Source: an uncultured Clostridia bacterium
GTDB taxonomy: Bacteria > Bacillota > Clostridia > Christensenellales > CAG-138
Length of the DNA: 64,000 nt
Reading direction: 5' to 3'
Assembly (NCBI GenBank): GCA_934633695.1
Contig: CAKTYT010000001.1
Location: 1-64,000 of the forward strand
The position numbers and the translations under genes are program-made. Under the pieces are notes generated by a model. It had not been told where the DNA came from. It did no database searches and saw only the letters and a program-made list of their open reading frames with translations. Of the stretch, positions 8,054-16,200 are shown piece by piece (positions within the stretch are counted from its first letter, which is position 1; each line of letters starts with the position of its first letter).

Positions 8054-8123
8054 GCATTTTTTCACCGATTCAGGCATATATATTAGCAATTGTGCAGATA
8101 ATTACCTTATGGAGGTTTTAAAT

Positions 8124-8603
8124 ATGCAAACTGAAAAAAACTGCAAAACAAAAGCCTATGTCATCAGTATTCTCATTGCACTTGCGGCGGGTGGAATCTC
8201 CGCTATCTTTGCAATGGGAGCAATGGAGGAGTATTCAAAGCTCAGACAGCCGCCTTTGGCACCGCCGTCATGGCTTTTTCCAATAGTATGGACAATACTG
8301 TTTGCTCTCATGGGAATATCGGCGGCAAGGGTTTATCTTAAAGAAACGCCGCAGACGAAACCTGCATTGGCAAGCTATGCTGTTCAACTGATAATAAATA
8401 TCATCTGGACGCCGCTGTACTTCGCCCTTAATCTTCGTCTTGCTGCATTTATATGGCTCGTTGTCCTGTTTGCAGCGGTCATTGTTATGATAGTAAGATT
8501 TTCAAGAGTCGATGCTGTTTCCGCGAGACTTCAGATACCGTATGTCCTGTGGATCATTTTTGCAGGCTACCTGAATCTTTCAACTTACCTTCTTAATCGC
8601 TGA
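8124..8603 (+). CDS. tspO: TspO/MBR family membrane protein
   Basis: TspO proteins are five-helix membrane proteins that bind tetrapyrroles. The ATG at 8124 is chosen because the ATG at 8109 is itself part of the GGAGG ribosome binding site. The resulting 159-residue protein has five hydrophobic segments and family residues such as the PPLAPPSWLFPIVWT loop between helices 1 and 2 and the NIIWTPLYFALNLR region. Its length fits the family. It stands alone between the divergent rpmB promoter and a terminator. Its physiological ligand here is unknown. Confidence 0.92.
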   Translation: MQTEKNCKTKAYVISILIALAAGGISAIFAMGAMEEYSKLRQPPLAPPSWLFPIVWTILFALMGISAARVYLKETPQTKPALASYAVQLIINIIWTPLYFALNLRLAAFIWLVVLFAAVIVMIVRFSRVDAVSARLQIPYVLWIIFAGYLNLSTYLLNR

Positions 8604-8624
8604 TGAAAAGAGCATTACTTACAG

Positions 8625-8660
8625 ATGAAAGCGGACTTTCGGGTTCGCCTTCATTTTTTT
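8625..8660 (+). terminator. Terminator of tspO
   Basis: Arms 8625-8636 and 8643-8654 form a 12-pair stem with one mismatch, followed by seven T. Confidence 0.75.
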
Positions 8661-8664
8661 AATT

Positions 8665-8697
8665 GAGAAAAGAGCAGGAAAATTCTCCCTGCTCTTT
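8665..8697 (-). terminator. Terminator of tRNA-Arg
   Basis: AAAGAGCAGG (8669-8678) pairs with CCTGCTCTTT (8688-8697). On the minus strand it lies right after the tRNA and ends in TTTTC. Confidence 0.75.
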
Positions 8698-8699
8698 CA

Positions 8700-8776
8700 T
8701 GGCGTACCCGATGGGATTTGAACCCATGGCCTTTGGAGTCGGAGTCCAACGCTCTATCCAGCTGGGCTACGGGTAC
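8700..8776 (-). tRNA. tRNA-Arg, anticodon CCG
   Basis: The 77-base cloverleaf has acceptor arms GTACCCG/CGGGTAC, a D arm, anticodon stem TTGGA/TCCAA with loop CTCCGAC, and a T arm with GGTTCAAATC. The anticodon CCG (complement at 8740-8742) reads CGG codons for arginine. The 3' CCA is encoded (TGG at 8700-8702 on the plus strand). It has its own promoter and terminator. Confidence 0.95.
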
Positions 8777-8787
8777 ATGCACACTGT

Positions 8788-8816
8788 ATTATAGCACATA
8801 AATCGAGTCAACGCAA
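8788..8816 (-). promoter_or_regulatory. Promoter of tRNA-Arg
   Basis: On the minus strand TTGCGT (8816-8811), 17 bases, then consensus TATAAT (8793-8788), 11 bases before the mature tRNA 5' end. Confidence 0.7.
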
Positions 8817-8881
8817 CCGCAATGGAGATATATTGATGCTTCTCTTCGGCACCGGAATTTGAGAGCATGCCAATATTAATG

Positions 8882-8910
8882 TTGAAATTGCCTTGAAATT
8901 GTGGTAAAAT
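8882..8910 (+). promoter_or_regulatory. Promoter of proC
   Basis: TTGAAA (8882-8887), 17 bases, TAAAAT (8905-8910) preceded by TGTGG, an extended -10. Confidence 0.75.
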
Positions 8911-8945
8911 CAGGCTCATATTTCAGCCGGACGGAGGAAAAAGTC

Positions 8946-9764
8946 ATGAAAATTGGGTTTATCGGAGCCGGAAACATGGGAGGTGCGATTGCAATTGCAG
9001 TTTCAAAGCGTGTAGGCGGGGAAAATATAGCAGTTTCCGCAAAGACGAGCGTCCATACAGTTGAACTTGCACGGAAAATCGGCTGCACGGCTGCAACAAA
9101 CGAATTTATTGCCGAGAGCTGCGAGTTTATTTTTCTTGCGGTAAAGCCAAATGTGCTTGAGGACGTCTTAGTGCAAATTGCCCCGTATTTTAAAGCGAGC
9201 GGCAAATGCCCCGTGTTGGTGAGCATGGCGGCAGGTGTAAGTACGGCTGAAATTGCCCGAATGATTGGTTTCGACTGCCCGATCGTGCGGATCATGCCCA
9301 ATATGCCCTGTGTCTGCGGAGAGGGAATGACCCAGATTTGCCGCAATGAATTTGTGACCGATGAAGTGTTTACAGTTGTTAAAGAACTGCTTCTTCATTC
9401 GGGTAGAGTTGATGATATCGAAGAGACATTGATTGACGCCGCATCTGCCGTGTCGGGCTGCGGACCCGCATTTGTGTATATGTTTATTGAGGCAATGGCG
9501 GATGCAGGGGTCGAATGCGGTCTGCCGAGGAAGAAAGCGGTTGACTTTGCAGCTCAGACACTTATCGGGGCCTCAGGAACAGTCCTTGAAACGGGTAAAC
9601 ACATGGGTCAGCTCAAGGACGAGGTGTGCAGCCCCGGAGGAACAACGATTGCCGGCGTTCATGCCCTTGAAAACGGTGCTTTTCGTGCAGTCGTGATGAA
9701 CGCAGTGAAAGCCGCATACGACAGGACAAAACGGCTTGGCAGAGGAGAAAAAGATAATGATTGA
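8946..9764 (+). CDS. proC: Pyrroline-5-carboxylate reductase
   Basis: ProC reduces 1-pyrroline-5-carboxylate to proline with NAD(P)H, the last step of proline synthesis. The ATG at 8946 follows GGAGG and gives 272 residues starting MKIGFIGAGNMGGAIA, the Rossmann GxGxxG site. The mid-protein AVKPN motif and the C-terminal signature region (SGCGPAFVYMFIEAMADAG, then DEVCSPGGTTIAGV) are present. Length is standard. The end overlaps the next gene by 8 bases, indicating translational coupling to the acetyltransferase. Confidence 0.96.
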   Translation: MKIGFIGAGNMGGAIAIAVSKRVGGENIAVSAKTSVHTVELARKIGCTAATNEFIAESCEFIFLAVKPNVLEDVLVQIAPYFKASGKCPVLVSMAAGVSTAEIARMIGFDCPIVRIMPNMPCVCGEGMTQICRNEFVTDEVFTVVKELLLHSGRVDDIEETLIDAASAVSGCGPAFVYMFIEAMADAGVECGLPRKKAVDFAAQTLIGASGTVLETGKHMGQLKDEVCSPGGTTIAGVHALENGAFRAVVMNAVKAAYDRTKRLGRGEKDND

Positions 9765-10338
9765 AGAAAATATTGATTTTATCCTCTTCGAAACGGAGAG
9801 ATTGTACATCAGAGAATTTAATATCGATGATGTTGAAAGTGTTCACACGTATGCAGGCGATGCGGAAAACACCTACTTCATGCCGTGGGGGCCCGAAAGC
9901 CTTGAAGGCGTAAGAAAATTTGTCTTCAATAAGCTGACCAGTCAGCTCCTTGAACCGAGAGTGGATTTTGATTTTGCCGTCTGCCTCAAATCGACGGGCG
10001 AATTGATCGGTTCGATGGGCCTTACACTTGATAAAGAAAGAACTCAGGGAGAGCTTGGCTACATCATAAAGAAAACACATTGGCGAATGGGCTACGCGAG
10101 CGAAGCAGCATGTGCTTTTTTGAAATTCGGATTCATGAATCTCGACCTTCACCGTATATTTGCAAAGTGCGACGGGGAGAACCTTGCCTCTGAATCCGTA
10201 ATGAAAAAAATCGGTATGCGGAAGGAAGCGGAGTTTCGTTCAAGCTGCTTTACAACCGTTAATTCAATAGAGCAATGGCGGGACGAAAAGGTCTATGCAA
10301 TGCTTCAAACAGAATTTCTGAAATTGCTTTTTAAATGA
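9757..10338 (+). CDS. GNAT N-acetyltransferase, RimJ/RimL-like
   Basis: The protein probably transfers an acetyl group from acetyl-CoA to an amine or protein N-terminus; the substrate is unknown. The ATG at 9757 follows AGAGGAG inside proC and gives 193 residues. The order of motifs fits the RimJ/RimL type: FETERLYIREF at the start, then a GELGYIIKKTHWRMGYASEAA segment that holds the acetyl-CoA binding loop, and FAKCDGENLASESVMKKIGM near the end. It is coupled to proC. No terminator is evident before the inverted repeat at 10366. Confidence 0.85.
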   Translation: MIEENIDFILFETERLYIREFNIDDVESVHTYAGDAENTYFMPWGPESLEGVRKFVFNKLTSQLLEPRVDFDFAVCLKSTGELIGSMGLTLDKERTQGELGYIIKKTHWRMGYASEAACAFLKFGFMNLDLHRIFAKCDGENLASESVMKKIGMRKEAEFRSSCFTTVNSIEQWRDEKVYAMLQTEFLKLLFK

Positions 10339-10365
10339 AAAAACATAAGGGAATGCTTTATATTT

Positions 10366-10414
10366 TATATTTACACACTGTTGGCGAATTGCAGTCATGT
10401 AATGTGTAAATATA
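10366..10414. repeat. Inverted repeat upstream of an aminotransferase promoter
   Basis: The 12-base arms TATATTTACACA (10366-10377) and TGTGTAAATATA (10403-10414) are perfect complements with a 25-base spacer. They sit immediately upstream of the promoter at 10416. There is no T-run, so an operator or a cruciform is more likely than a terminator. Confidence 0.55.
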
Positions 10415-10415
10415 T

Positions 10416-10444
10416 TTGCAAGCCCATGCATTAGGGGCTAAAAT
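10416..10444 (+). promoter_or_regulatory. Promoter of the aminotransferase-tyrS run
   Basis: TTGCAA (10416-10421), 17 bases, TAAAAT (10439-10444). Confidence 0.65.
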
Positions 10445-10507
10445 GTACCTGTGGAGCGGTAAAAAGTTCCGCAGTATTTAACTATTTTCCTTGTGGAGGT
10501 ATCTATA

Positions 10508-11698
10508 ATGCAGATAGCAGAACGTATGCAGGGCGTGTCAGGCAGTGCAATAAGAGAGTTGTTTAAGCTTCTCGGTGATCCGAGTATTATTTCATTCGGC
10601 GGAGGAAATCCCGCTAAGGAATGTTTTCCAAAAGAAGAAATCGAAAAAATAACCGATGAATTGCTTAAAGAAAAATCGGATGTTCTCTTGCAGTATGGAG
10701 CAACAGAGGGCTATATGCCCCTCCGTCGTGCATACCTCGACAAGATTCTTCCCGATAACGGCTTGCACGGTGAGCTCGAAAATGTTCTTGCTCTCACCGG
10801 CTCAATGCAGGGGCTTGATCTGATCTGCAAGGCTGTTGTCAATCCCGGCGATGTTGTTTTGGTGGAAGAACCCAGCTTCCTCGGTGCTTTGCAGACCTTT
10901 AAGGTTGCACAGGCAAAGCTCGTTACAGTGCCCCTTCATACCGACGGCATACATGTTGATGAGCTTGAAGCTATCGTCAAAGAACACAAACCCGTAATGT
11001 TCTACACAATTCCCACATTCCAGAATCCCACTTCATGGATTTCCGGGGTGGAAGCAAGAAAGCGTATTGCAGAGCTTGCAGCGGAGTACGACATGCTCGT
11101 TATTGAGGACGATCCATACGCCGCACTGAGATTTGAAGGTGAAAAGCTCCCGACTATAAAGAGCTTTGATACGAGCGATAATGTTATCGTTCTCACCAGC
11201 TTCTCAAAGACAATCTCACCAGGTCTCAGGGTGGCACTTTGCTACGGCAATAAGGACCTTATCAGGAAGATGACCATTGCCAAGCAGGGCAGTGATACTC
11301 ATTCTCCAAACCTGAATCAGGCGATTGTCGCCGAGTTTATCGACAGAGGAAATATGCCCGCTCATATTGAGAGAATCAGCAGGGTATATGCAAGATCTGC
11401 AAAAATCATGACTGACGCAATGCACGAATACTTCCCCGATTGGGTACACTACGAGCTTCCGGTCGGAGGACTGTTCATTTGGTGCACTCTTCCCGAAGGA
11501 TGGGATGCACAGGAGATTTTCAAGCGTGCGGTTGCAGAATACAAAGTCGCATTCGTTCCCGGTGAACCCTTCTTTACTACCGAGGGCAATGGAAAGAATA
11601 CTCTGCGGCTCAATTTCTCCGCAGAACCGGAAGAAAGGATTCGCGAGGGCATCAAACGTCTTGGTGAACTGCTCAATAAAATGGCAGGGGAGAAGTAA
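10508..11698 (+). CDS. PLP-dependent aminotransferase, class I/II
   Basis: A fold-type I aminotransferase that moves an amino group between an amino acid and a 2-oxo acid. The ATG at 10508 follows GTGGAGG and gives 396 residues. It resembles the 2-aminoadipate/multi-substrate group: FGGGNPAKECFP at the start, GSMQGLDLICKAV, NPTSWISG, and the PLP lysine in TSFSKTISPGLR. The final RLNFSAEPEERI is the carboxylate-binding Arg region. There is no N-terminal DNA-binding domain, so it is not a MocR regulator. tyrS follows 40 bases downstream without an obvious terminator, so an aromatic substrate is possible but unproven. Confidence 0.88.
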   Translation: MQIAERMQGVSGSAIRELFKLLGDPSIISFGGGNPAKECFPKEEIEKITDELLKEKSDVLLQYGATEGYMPLRRAYLDKILPDNGLHGELENVLALTGSMQGLDLICKAVVNPGDVVLVEEPSFLGALQTFKVAQAKLVTVPLHTDGIHVDELEAIVKEHKPVMFYTIPTFQNPTSWISGVEARKRIAELAAEYDMLVIEDDPYAALRFEGEKLPTIKSFDTSDNVIVLTSFSKTISPGLRVALCYGNKDLIRKMTIAKQGSDTHSPNLNQAIVAEFIDRGNMPAHIERISRVYARSAKIMTDAMHEYFPDWVHYELPVGGLFIWCTLPEGWDAQEIFKRAVAEYKVAFVPGEPFFTTEGNGKNTLRLNFSAEPEERIREGIKRLGELLNKMAGEK

Positions 11699-11738
11699 GC
11701 TCCGTCCTGTCTCAACAAAACAGAAAGGATGAAGAAAA

Positions 11739-12968
11739 ATGATTAACAGAAACGCATACGACGTTTTGAACGAAAGAGGATACCTCAAACAGTGTTCTCA
11801 CCCGGAAGAGCTCAGAGAACTTCTCGGCAAAGAAAGGTTGACATTCTATATAGGGTTTGACCCTACGGCAGAAAGCCTCACGGTCGGTCATTATGTCGCT
11901 ATGTGTGTTATGGCACATATGCAGCGTTGCGGCCATAGGCCAATTGTGCTTTTGGGCGGCGGTACGGCCATGATTGCCGACCCGTCCGGAAAGACAGAGC
12001 TGCGTAAGCTTCTCTCCGTTGAGGAGCTGGATCATAACGTCGAATGCATCAAGCAGCAGATGTCGCGTCTCATTAACTTTGAGGGCGAAAACGGTGCAAT
12101 CATCGTCAATAACGCCGAATGGCTCCGTAGTCTCAACTTTATGGACTTTATGCGTGATATTGCGGTACATTTCTCGGTCAACGAAATGCTTCGTGCAGAA
12201 TGCTACAAGCAGCGTTACGAGAGGGGACTCACGTTCTTTGAATTCAGCTATATGCTCATGCAGAGCTACGACTTCCTGTGCCTGAACCGTAAGTACGGCT
12301 GTGAGCTTGAAATGGGCGGCGACGACCAGTGGAGCAATATTCTCGGCGGTGCCGATCTCATCAGGCGTAAAGAACGCAAGCGTGCTTATGCACTCACGAC
12401 AAGACTGCTCACCACTGCTGACGGCAAGAAGATGGGCAAGACCGAGAAGGGTGCTGTTTGGCTCAGTAAAGAACGTACGAGTGTATTCGATTTTTACCAG
12501 TATTTCCGCAACGTGGCTGACGAAGATGTCAAAACCTGCCTGTGCCTGCTGACCTTCATCCCAATGGAAGAAATTAATGTCCTTTGTGCAGAGGGTGCAA
12601 ACATAAACGAAGCAAAGCGTGTGCTTGCTTACACCGTAACAAGCCAGGTCCATGGCGAGGAGGAGGCGAAAAAAGCCGAAGAAGCGGCTCTCGCCCTGTT
12701 CAGCGGCAAGGGCGATCTCACCCATATGCCGACCGTCAAGCTGACTGAGACTGATATCGAAGAAACCGGTATGAGCCTTGTGAGACTGTTGGTGCTTGCC
12801 GGTATCGAAATGTCGAATTCGGCCGCAATTCGTACGATCAAAGAGGGCGGTGTCAGTGTTGACGATGAAAAAATTACCGATACCAAGGCCGTTCTTGACA
12901 GAAACCTGCTCGGCAGCGGCATTATCATTAAAAAGGGCAAGAAGACTTTTGTAAGAATCACCGAATAA
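11739..12968 (+). CDS. tyrS: Tyrosyl-tRNA synthetase
   Basis: TyrRS charges tRNA-Tyr. The 409-residue protein has the class I HIGH-equivalent in PTAESLTVGHY (about residue 45), the tyrosine pocket region SYMLMQSYDFL, GGDDQWSNI, the KMSKS-equivalent KKMGKTEKG and a C-terminal S4-like RNA-binding domain. The start follows AAAGGATG. There is no T-box in the 40-base gap in front of it, although T-boxes commonly control tyrS in Firmicutes; it appears to depend on the upstream aminotransferase promoter. Confidence 0.96.
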   Translation: MINRNAYDVLNERGYLKQCSHPEELRELLGKERLTFYIGFDPTAESLTVGHYVAMCVMAHMQRCGHRPIVLLGGGTAMIADPSGKTELRKLLSVEELDHNVECIKQQMSRLINFEGENGAIIVNNAEWLRSLNFMDFMRDIAVHFSVNEMLRAECYKQRYERGLTFFEFSYMLMQSYDFLCLNRKYGCELEMGGDDQWSNILGGADLIRRKERKRAYALTTRLLTTADGKKMGKTEKGAVWLSKERTSVFDFYQYFRNVADEDVKTCLCLLTFIPMEEINVLCAEGANINEAKRVLAYTVTSQVHGEEEAKKAEEAALALFSGKGDLTHMPTVKLTETDIEETGMSLVRLLVLAGIEMSNSAAIRTIKEGGVSVDDEKITDTKAVLDRNLLGSGIIIKKGKKTFVRITE

Positions 12969-13016
12969 TTTGGCCGGGGGGAGGGTTTTCCCCCTCGCCT
13001 GAGAGGATTTTGAATT

Positions 13017-13634
13017 ATGCTTAAACCATACAAAACCCCCAAGCTGCCCTCGTTGGCAGATATTACAATAAACAAATCACGCTTTATTGCCAGATGCATA
13101 CCGGTTAAAAGCGAAAAGGAGGCATTCAAGCAGATAGAGCTTATCAGAAAGCTCCATTACGATGCTTCCCATAATTGTTGGGCGTATAACCTAGCGGATG
13201 GTTCCATGCGTTATTCCGATGATGGCGAGCCGGGCGGCACTGCCGGTATGCCTATAATGGATACGCTCGTTCGTACTGATACAAAGAATGCGTTGATAAT
13301 TGTTACAAGGTATTACGGCGGCGTTTTGCTCGGCAGCGGAGGTCTTGTCCGTGCGTACAGCAGGTCATCTGTTGAGGCTCTCAAGCTGGCAGGATTTGCC
13401 TTTATGACCCCCTGCTCAGTGATTGAGTTTACTGTCGATTACGGAAGATACGGCAGCATCGAGGGCTTTGTTCGTGAAAACTCTGTTGTAAAGAGTGTCG
13501 ATTTCCTTGAGGATGTGTCGTTCAAGTGCCTCGTTGAGCGTGACAAGGCGAATGCGTTTGTCGCTGCGATCGTTGAGCAGACCGATGGAAGATGCACTCC
13601 GAAGGTTGTCGGCGAGGACTATATCGCAAAATAA
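13017..13634 (+). CDS. IMPACT/YigZ family protein
   Basis: This 205-residue protein matches the UPF0029/YigZ family: the N-terminal KSRFIA start, HNCWAYNL, the signature DDGEPGGTAGMP near residue 70, and TRYYGGVLLGSGGLVRAY. The C-terminal half is the DUF1949-type ferredoxin-like domain. Family members are linked to ribosome or translation control, but the biochemical role is unsettled. A GC-rich hairpin lies between tyrS and this gene (about 12976-12994) without a T-run, so co-transcription is likely. Confidence 0.9.
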   Translation: MLKPYKTPKLPSLADITINKSRFIARCIPVKSEKEAFKQIELIRKLHYDASHNCWAYNLADGSMRYSDDGEPGGTAGMPIMDTLVRTDTKNALIIVTRYYGGVLLGSGGLVRAYSRSSVEALKLAGFAFMTPCSVIEFTVDYGRYGSIEGFVRENSVVKSVDFLEDVSFKCLVERDKANAFVAAIVEQTDGRCTPKVVGEDYIAK

Positions 13635-13718
13635 TTTTAGCTAACCGTCTCCTTACTTCGGTTCTTTTGCCGAGGGGAGCAAAAATAATAATTACCCGAT
13701 TTTTCAGGAGGTAACAAA

Positions 13719-14807
13719 ATGAATATTTCAATCACGAAGGCAACTGAGCTTAAGAAAAAGCCCACCCTCGAAGAAGAAGCATCACTAGGTTTCGGTAAAC
13801 GTTTTACCGACCATATGTTCATGATGAACTATGATAACGGCGAATGGCATGATGCACGCATTGTCCCCTATCAGAGACTGTCACTTGATCCTTCCTGCTC
13901 CGTTCTTCACTATGCACAGGAGATTTTTGAAGGTCTTAAGGCATATCGTGCCGATGACGATCGTATTCTCATGTTCCGTGCAAAGGACAATGCTCAGCGT
14001 CTCAATGATTCGGCAAGAAGACTCTGCATGCCCGAGATCAATATTGACGACAACTATGAAGCAATGCGTCAGTTGGTTCAGGTTGAGCGTGACTGGGTTC
14101 CCCACAGCCAGGGTACAAGCCTCTATCTGCGTCCTACCATGATCGCTGTTGATGAAGCCCTCGGCGTACATGCCGCTCACAGCTATCTCTATTACATCAT
14201 CTGTGCTCCTTCCGGTGCATACTACAAGGCAGGCCTTGCTCCCATCCGCATTCGTGTTGAAGATAAATACGTCCGTGCAGTTCGCGGCGGTACAGGCTCT
14301 GCAAAGACCGGCGGCAACTATGCATGCTCCATCCTTGCAGGTGCAGAGGCCGAAAAGGAAGGCTACAGTCAGGTTCTTTGGCTTGACGGCGAACATCTCA
14401 AGTATGTTCAGGAAGTCGGTGCAATGAACATGATGTTCCTCATTGACGGCAAACTTGTCACCGCTCCTCTTCACGATACCATTCTCCCCGGCATCACTCG
14501 CCGCAGTGTCATGACCCTTGCAAGGGAAATGGGCATTGAGGTTGAAGAACGTCCCCTCAGCGTTGATGAACTCATCGAAGCAGGCGAATCCGGCAAGCTC
14601 CAGGAAGCTTTCGGTACGGGTACGGCGGCTGTCGTTTCTCCCGTCGGCGAGCTTGCTTACCGCGATAAGCACATCTACATCGGCGATAAGAATGTCAATA
14701 ACGGCATTGGCGAGCTGACAATGAAGCTCTACAACACTCTCACCGGTCTTCAGTGGGGCAGGATCGAAGATACACATGGTTGGGTAACTGACATCGACAA
14801 GAAATAA
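13719..14807 (+). CDS. ilvE: Branched-chain amino acid aminotransferase
   Basis: IlvE interconverts Leu, Ile and Val with their 2-oxo acids using glutamate and PLP. The 362-residue protein belongs to the long (type II) branched-chain group of fold type IV: YAQEIFEGLKAYR near residue 65, LYLRPTMIA near 135, the PLP lysine at about residue 196 in GSAKTGGNY, and EVGAMNMMF. The ATG follows a perfect AGGAGG. A bidirectional terminator follows. The 84-base gap upstream has no clear promoter. Confidence 0.95.
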   Translation: MNISITKATELKKKPTLEEEASLGFGKRFTDHMFMMNYDNGEWHDARIVPYQRLSLDPSCSVLHYAQEIFEGLKAYRADDDRILMFRAKDNAQRLNDSARRLCMPEINIDDNYEAMRQLVQVERDWVPHSQGTSLYLRPTMIAVDEALGVHAAHSYLYYIICAPSGAYYKAGLAPIRIRVEDKYVRAVRGGTGSAKTGGNYACSILAGAEAEKEGYSQVLWLDGEHLKYVQEVGAMNMMFLIDGKLVTAPLHDTILPGITRRSVMTLAREMGIEVEERPLSVDELIEAGESGKLQEAFGTGTAAVVSPVGELAYRDKHIYIGDKNVNNGIGELTMKLYNTLTGLQWGRIEDTHGWVTDIDKK

Positions 14808-14822
14808 CTGTTTACACAATAA

Positions 14823-14854
14823 AACAGCTCCGGCTCTGTGCAGTCGGAGCTGTT
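14823..14854. terminator. Bidirectional terminator between ilvE and a DUF3810 gene
   Basis: AACAGCTCCG (14823-14832) and CGGAGCTGTT (14845-14854) pair perfectly. T-rich tracts are modest on the plus strand and clearer on the minus strand. Confidence 0.7.
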
Positions 14855-14866
14855 TCGCGTCTTGTT

Positions 14867-16039
14867 TTAATTCAATTTACCAATGGACTCATAATATGCG
14901 ATAATCAAATCTACCATTCTTCCGTAACTGTCAACACCGTCGTCAAGCCCGTTATGCTTGAGATAGGCATCGTTCACATTGTCGCTCACTGACTTTGCAA
15001 CGGTCTTATCATAAGTGTTGTAGTAATTTCGATACTCCTCAAGATCCTTCTCCATGCCTTCGGTGAACAGCTCTCCACGGATACTGTAATAGAGCTCAGG
15101 ATCCTTTTCGACGAGCTTGTTGCCGCAATTCACAAGTGCAAGCATAGTCGCGGAATACCTGAATGATATGTCATCGCTGAATTGAGCGGCATAAAATGCA
15201 AGGAAGTTCGCTTCATCTTCTCTCGCAAAACCCATGTAGTGAGCCGTTTCGTGTGCGGCATCGGCAAGAATGTACAAATCGGGCTGATTGACGTTTATAT
15301 TCATTTCGCCGGTGAACGGGATATAAATGCCGGCAATTCCAAGTACGGACATAGCTTCCGAAAGTGCAACGGATTTAGCACGGTAAACAGCTTTGTCAAA
15401 GACAGGGTTGCTTTCGCCGAGCTTGCGGTAGGCCAGTACGACCGATTTGTATTCGTCACTGTAATTCCCGATCATGTAAACTCCCCTGTAATCCGAATCA
15501 ACACCGCTGCGAAGCTCTACCGCCTCCAGTGCGAGCTGAGTGTAGACGGATGCAAGCTCATCGACAGGACGTTCGCGAACGTTAAGGTCAAGTGTGTACG
15601 CAAGGGGTTCACGAAAATAATTCAGTCCCCACACGCAGTAAAATGCATTCAGCATTATGCCAGCAAAAATACCAAGGGAAATCAAAAAACTGTAAAAACG
15701 CAGCCGATAGTAGTGCTTCAGTGCAAGGTCTGCCATTGCAATTCGAATGAGGCGAATGACAAGAACGAGCAGGAAAACTGCGGGCAGCAGAACCATCAGC
15801 ACCTCTGCAGCCGATATGGGCAAAAGTGAAGTCAGGCTTGCAAGAATGCTTGAAACGACGGGATAAATTGTCCTGCTGTAAATCGTTTCGATTGAATGTG
15901 AATCACCGGAAATAAGTCTCGGAATGTAAAGCCCGAGGACAATCAATAAGAGCCACGGCAGCCTTAAAAGCTGATGTTTCAATGAATAAATCTGCTGCTT
16001 TGAGCGTCTTCTTGGGTTTGAACTTCTTTTTTGTTCCAT
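14867..16039 (-). CDS. DUF3810 membrane-anchored putative zinc metalloprotease
   Basis: The 390-residue product starts at the ATG at 16039 after GGAGGG. A basic N-terminus (RSSNPRRRSK) is followed by three hydrophobic segments at roughly residues 25-45, 65-105 and 120-145, then a long outer domain. That domain has the zinc motif HETAH at residues 263-267, followed by GFAREDEANFLAFYAA with acidic residues placed for a third ligand, as in gluzincin-like enzymes. The arrangement fits DUF3810. The substrate is unknown; the neighbours give no hint. It stands alone between two terminators. Confidence 0.85.
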   Translation of the reverse strand: MEQKRSSNPRRRSKQQIYSLKHQLLRLPWLLLIVLGLYIPRLISGDSHSIETIYSRTIYPVVSSILASLTSLLPISAAEVLMVLLPAVFLLVLVIRLIRIAMADLALKHYYRLRFYSFLISLGIFAGIMLNAFYCVWGLNYFREPLAYTLDLNVRERPVDELASVYTQLALEAVELRSGVDSDYRGVYMIGNYSDEYKSVVLAYRKLGESNPVFDKAVYRAKSVALSEAMSVLGIAGIYIPFTGEMNINVNQPDLYILADAAHETAHYMGFAREDEANFLAFYAAQFSDDISFRYSATMLALVNCGNKLVEKDPELYYSIRGELFTEGMEKDLEEYRNYYNTYDKTVAKSVSDNVNDAYLKHNGLDDGVDSYGRMVDLIIAYYESIGKLN

Positions 16040-16145
16040 GTATTTCCCTCCGTGAAAAAAGCACTGCACGTCGAGTATTATACCACAGCAACGGATTTTT
16101 TCAATACCAATGCGAAAAAATCGGGTAAGTGTATAGGTTAAATCG

Positions 16146-16179
16146 AAAAAAGGCTTCGGAGCATTGCCCCAAAGCCTTT
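16146..16179 (-). terminator. Terminator of the hyd operon
   Basis: AAAGGCTT (16149-16156) pairs with AAGCCTTT near 16172-16179. On the minus strand the stem is followed by six T. Confidence 0.8.
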
Positions 16180-16200
16180 GTTATTCAGTTACCGAACAAA

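Noticed and set aside
11699..11738. Possible T-box in front of tyrS
   Set aside because: The gap is only 40 bases and contains no T-box sequence or terminator.
11712..12725. Open frame of 337 codons on the minus strand
   Set aside because: It is antisense to tyrS, whose signature motifs are intact.
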